Assembly (NCBI RefSeq): GCF_035582795.1
Contig: NC_134366.1
Location: forward strand, 175,030,362-175,094,361
Reading direction: 5' to 3'
Origin: Mycteria americana
Taxonomy: Eukaryota; Chordata; Aves; Ciconiiformes; Ciconiidae
Length of the DNA: 64,000 nucleotides
A program made the position numbers and the translations under genes. Shown here piece by piece: positions 61,770 through 64,000 of this stretch. Within the stretch, counting starts at the first letter, position 1. Each line of letters opens with the position of its first letter. The notes under the pieces were generated by a model. That model saw nothing but the letters and a program-made list of their open reading frames with translations. It did not search any database and was not told where the DNA came from.

Positions 61770-61935
61770 CTGCCCCACAGCGCCCCCTACCGGCTCCAAC
61801 GGCCGCCCCCGCAAAGCCCCGCCCCCCCTCCTCCGAAGCCAATCAGTGCACGGAAGAGCGGGCGCTGGCCCCGCCCACCCGAAGCCGATTGGCTGCAGCT
61901 GATGCCCCGGCAATGGAGGGGGCGGGGACACCCAA
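61770..61935. promoter_or_regulatory. Probable GPT promoter (paired CCAAT boxes, GC boxes)
   Basis: CCAAT at 61,839-61,843 and the reverse ATTGG at 61,888-61,892, with CCCCGCCCC and CCCCGCCCACCC between and around. They sit 1.3 kb upstream of the GPT start codon, beyond a satellite array. A non-coding first exon with a donor near 61,745 is possible but not demonstrated. Confidence 0.45.
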
Positions 61936-61969
61936 CTGCCGGGGAGGGGGGGGGAGTAACGGGGGGTAA

Positions 61970-62300
61970 CGGCCAAGCTATGGGGTGCCCCATAGAGACC
62001 CCTCACTACGGGTGCCCCATAGAGACCCCTGGCTGTGGGGTGCCCCATAGACACCCCTCGCTATGGGGTGCCCCATAGCCGCCCTTCCCCGTGGGTGCTC
62101 CAAAACCGAACCCCAGCACGTGGGGTGCCCCATAGCAACCCACTTTCCCCATGGGGTGTCCCACCCTCCTCGCCCCCACACCGTCCCTGACCCACGGCGT
62201 GCCCCACACATTGTCTCCCGGAGCGCCGTGGGTCCCAGCCCCACACATCCCCTTCCGGGGTGCTGTGGGTCCCACCCCGCTCTCCCCACGGAGAAGCGGG
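61970..62300 (+). repeat. GGGGTGCCCCATAG minisatellite
   Basis: Five or six units of about 35-45 bp containing TGGGGTGCCCCATAGAGACC up to 62,150. Then looser 55-60-bp units with GTGGGTCCCASCCC at 62,230-62,330. No coding signal to 62,600. Confidence 0.8.
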
Positions 62301-62599
62301 GCACCCCGGGGTGCCGTGGGTCCCACCCCATTCACACCCTTATCCGCCCCCCATGCAGCGTGGGGCAGTGCTGGCCGTGGGGCCACCGCGACCACCCCCC
62401 CCACCCCCTCCCCAGCCCCACAGCGCCGTGGGGCTCAGCCCCCCCCTCCCCCTTCCATAGCAGCCCCCCGCCCTACCCGACCCCATCCCGTGTGCCCCAC
62501 GGCACCCCGGGGCACCGGCCCCACGGCGGCTCACCTGCGTCCGTGGGGTGGGGTGGGGAGGGGGGGGGGCTGCTGTGGGGCAGGAGCGGGGGGGCGTCA

Positions 62600-63232
62600 C
62601 CGCCGCGGCCTGACCTTTGCGAGCAGCTGCCTGCCGGGTCCCTAAATAGAAGCGGGTGCAGGCAGCTGCCTGCGCTGCCCTGCCTGCCCCGACCCCAACC
62701 CCGCGCCGTGGGGCGCAGGGCGGCAGGGAGGGGGGGACACGGCTGGGGGGGGGAGGGGGGGGGGCGGGGGAAGGCACAGGCAGCGCCACGTCCTGCCGGC
62801 ACCCTGCCTGCACCCTGCCTGCGCCCTGCCTGCGCCCTGCCGGCGCCCAGGGACCCTTGGCGGAGGGAGGGGAAGCAAGGAGGGGGCTATTTTTACCGCG
62901 GCGTCTCGGAGAGAGGTGACGCCGTACGCGGCACGGGGACAAGGACGCGGTGACCTGCGGGGGGGAGGCGGGGGTCCCCGGCACGGCACGGAGACGGGGT
63001 GCTGCAAAAACCACGCGGTTTTGATTTCGGCAGGAAAAAAAACAAACAAACAAACAAAAAAAAAACCAAAAAAACCCCCACACGCACGTTTTAGGGGACA
63101 AAAGAGTCAGAAAAAGGCAAGTGCCACGCCCAGCCGCGCCGGCGGCACACCGGCGGCACGCCGGCGGCGAGGGGAGCGGTGGGAGGCAGGAGCGTGGGTG
63201 CCGGGCGCTGCGCCCACGGGTGCCGCAGCCGC
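62600..63232. other. PPP1R16A downstream region: short tandem runs, A-rich tract
   Basis: CCTGCCTGCGCC units repeat at 62,795-62,850, and an AAAC/poly-A tract lies at 63,030-63,078. No convincing poly(A) hexamer on the minus strand was found for PPP1R16A. No gene is seen. Confidence 0.6.

Positions 63233-64000
<768 letters not shown>

Overview
The window is a gene-dense, GC-rich, satellite-rich piece of a bird genome, most likely a very small (dot) microchromosome. The evidence is eight vertebrate genes with small introns, three CR1 LINE remnants, heavy CpG and GC content, and tandem repeats in almost every intron. Seven of the eight genes reproduce the human 8q24.3 block in mirror orientation. 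No retroviral or other virus-derived element was seen.

Layout: (1) 1-17,874 (+): 3' part of ARHGAP39, a RhoGAP with a MyTH4 domain; its introns hold a TTGG array, a 1.4-kb pyrimidine tract, a 1-kb AT-rich island and a 2.6-kb 45/43-bp minisatellite. (2) 17,875-24,366: a long satellite tract (30-50-bp units, homopolymers, a 71-bp array, then TATAGGGG arrays). (3) 24,367-26,654 (+): C8orf82 (UPF0598 family). (4) 27,311-29,379 (-): LRRC14. (5) 30,471-40,307 (+): RECQL4, all 24 coding exons, head-to-head with LRRC14 over a CCAAT/GC-box promoter. (6) 41,845-45,198 (+): a secreted protein of five tandem F-type (fucolectin) domains. (7) 46,303-51,461 (+): a divergent alanine-aminotransferase paralogue that has lost several active-site residues. 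(8) 51,977-60,550 (-): canonical GPT, tail-to-tail with the paralogue. (9) 63,233-64,000 (-): 3' part of PPP1R16A with a CaaX box.

Against human 8q24.3, LRRC24 is missing between C8orf82 and LRRC14, and MFSD3 is missing between RECQL4 and GPT. The second gap instead holds the lectin gene and the GPT paralogue. The strongest candidates for something new are the five-domain lectin, with its motif retained unevenly and a recent homogenisation between domains 1 and 5, and the GPT-like pseudoenzyme. Both GPT copies carry a CCATC satellite in the same intron but in opposite orientation to transcription.

The genes do not form one pathway: cytoskeletal signalling (ARHGAP39), phosphatase targeting (PPP1R16A), DNA replication/repair (RECQL4), NF-kB/ubiquitin regulation (LRRC14), amino-acid metabolism (GPT) and extracellular glycan recognition (lectin). 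Most very long open frames in the window, on both strands, are by-products of tandem repeats with unit lengths near multiples of three and are not genes. Exon boundaries were read by eye from splice consensus, frame continuity and remembered human protein sequences; no search or alignment program was run.
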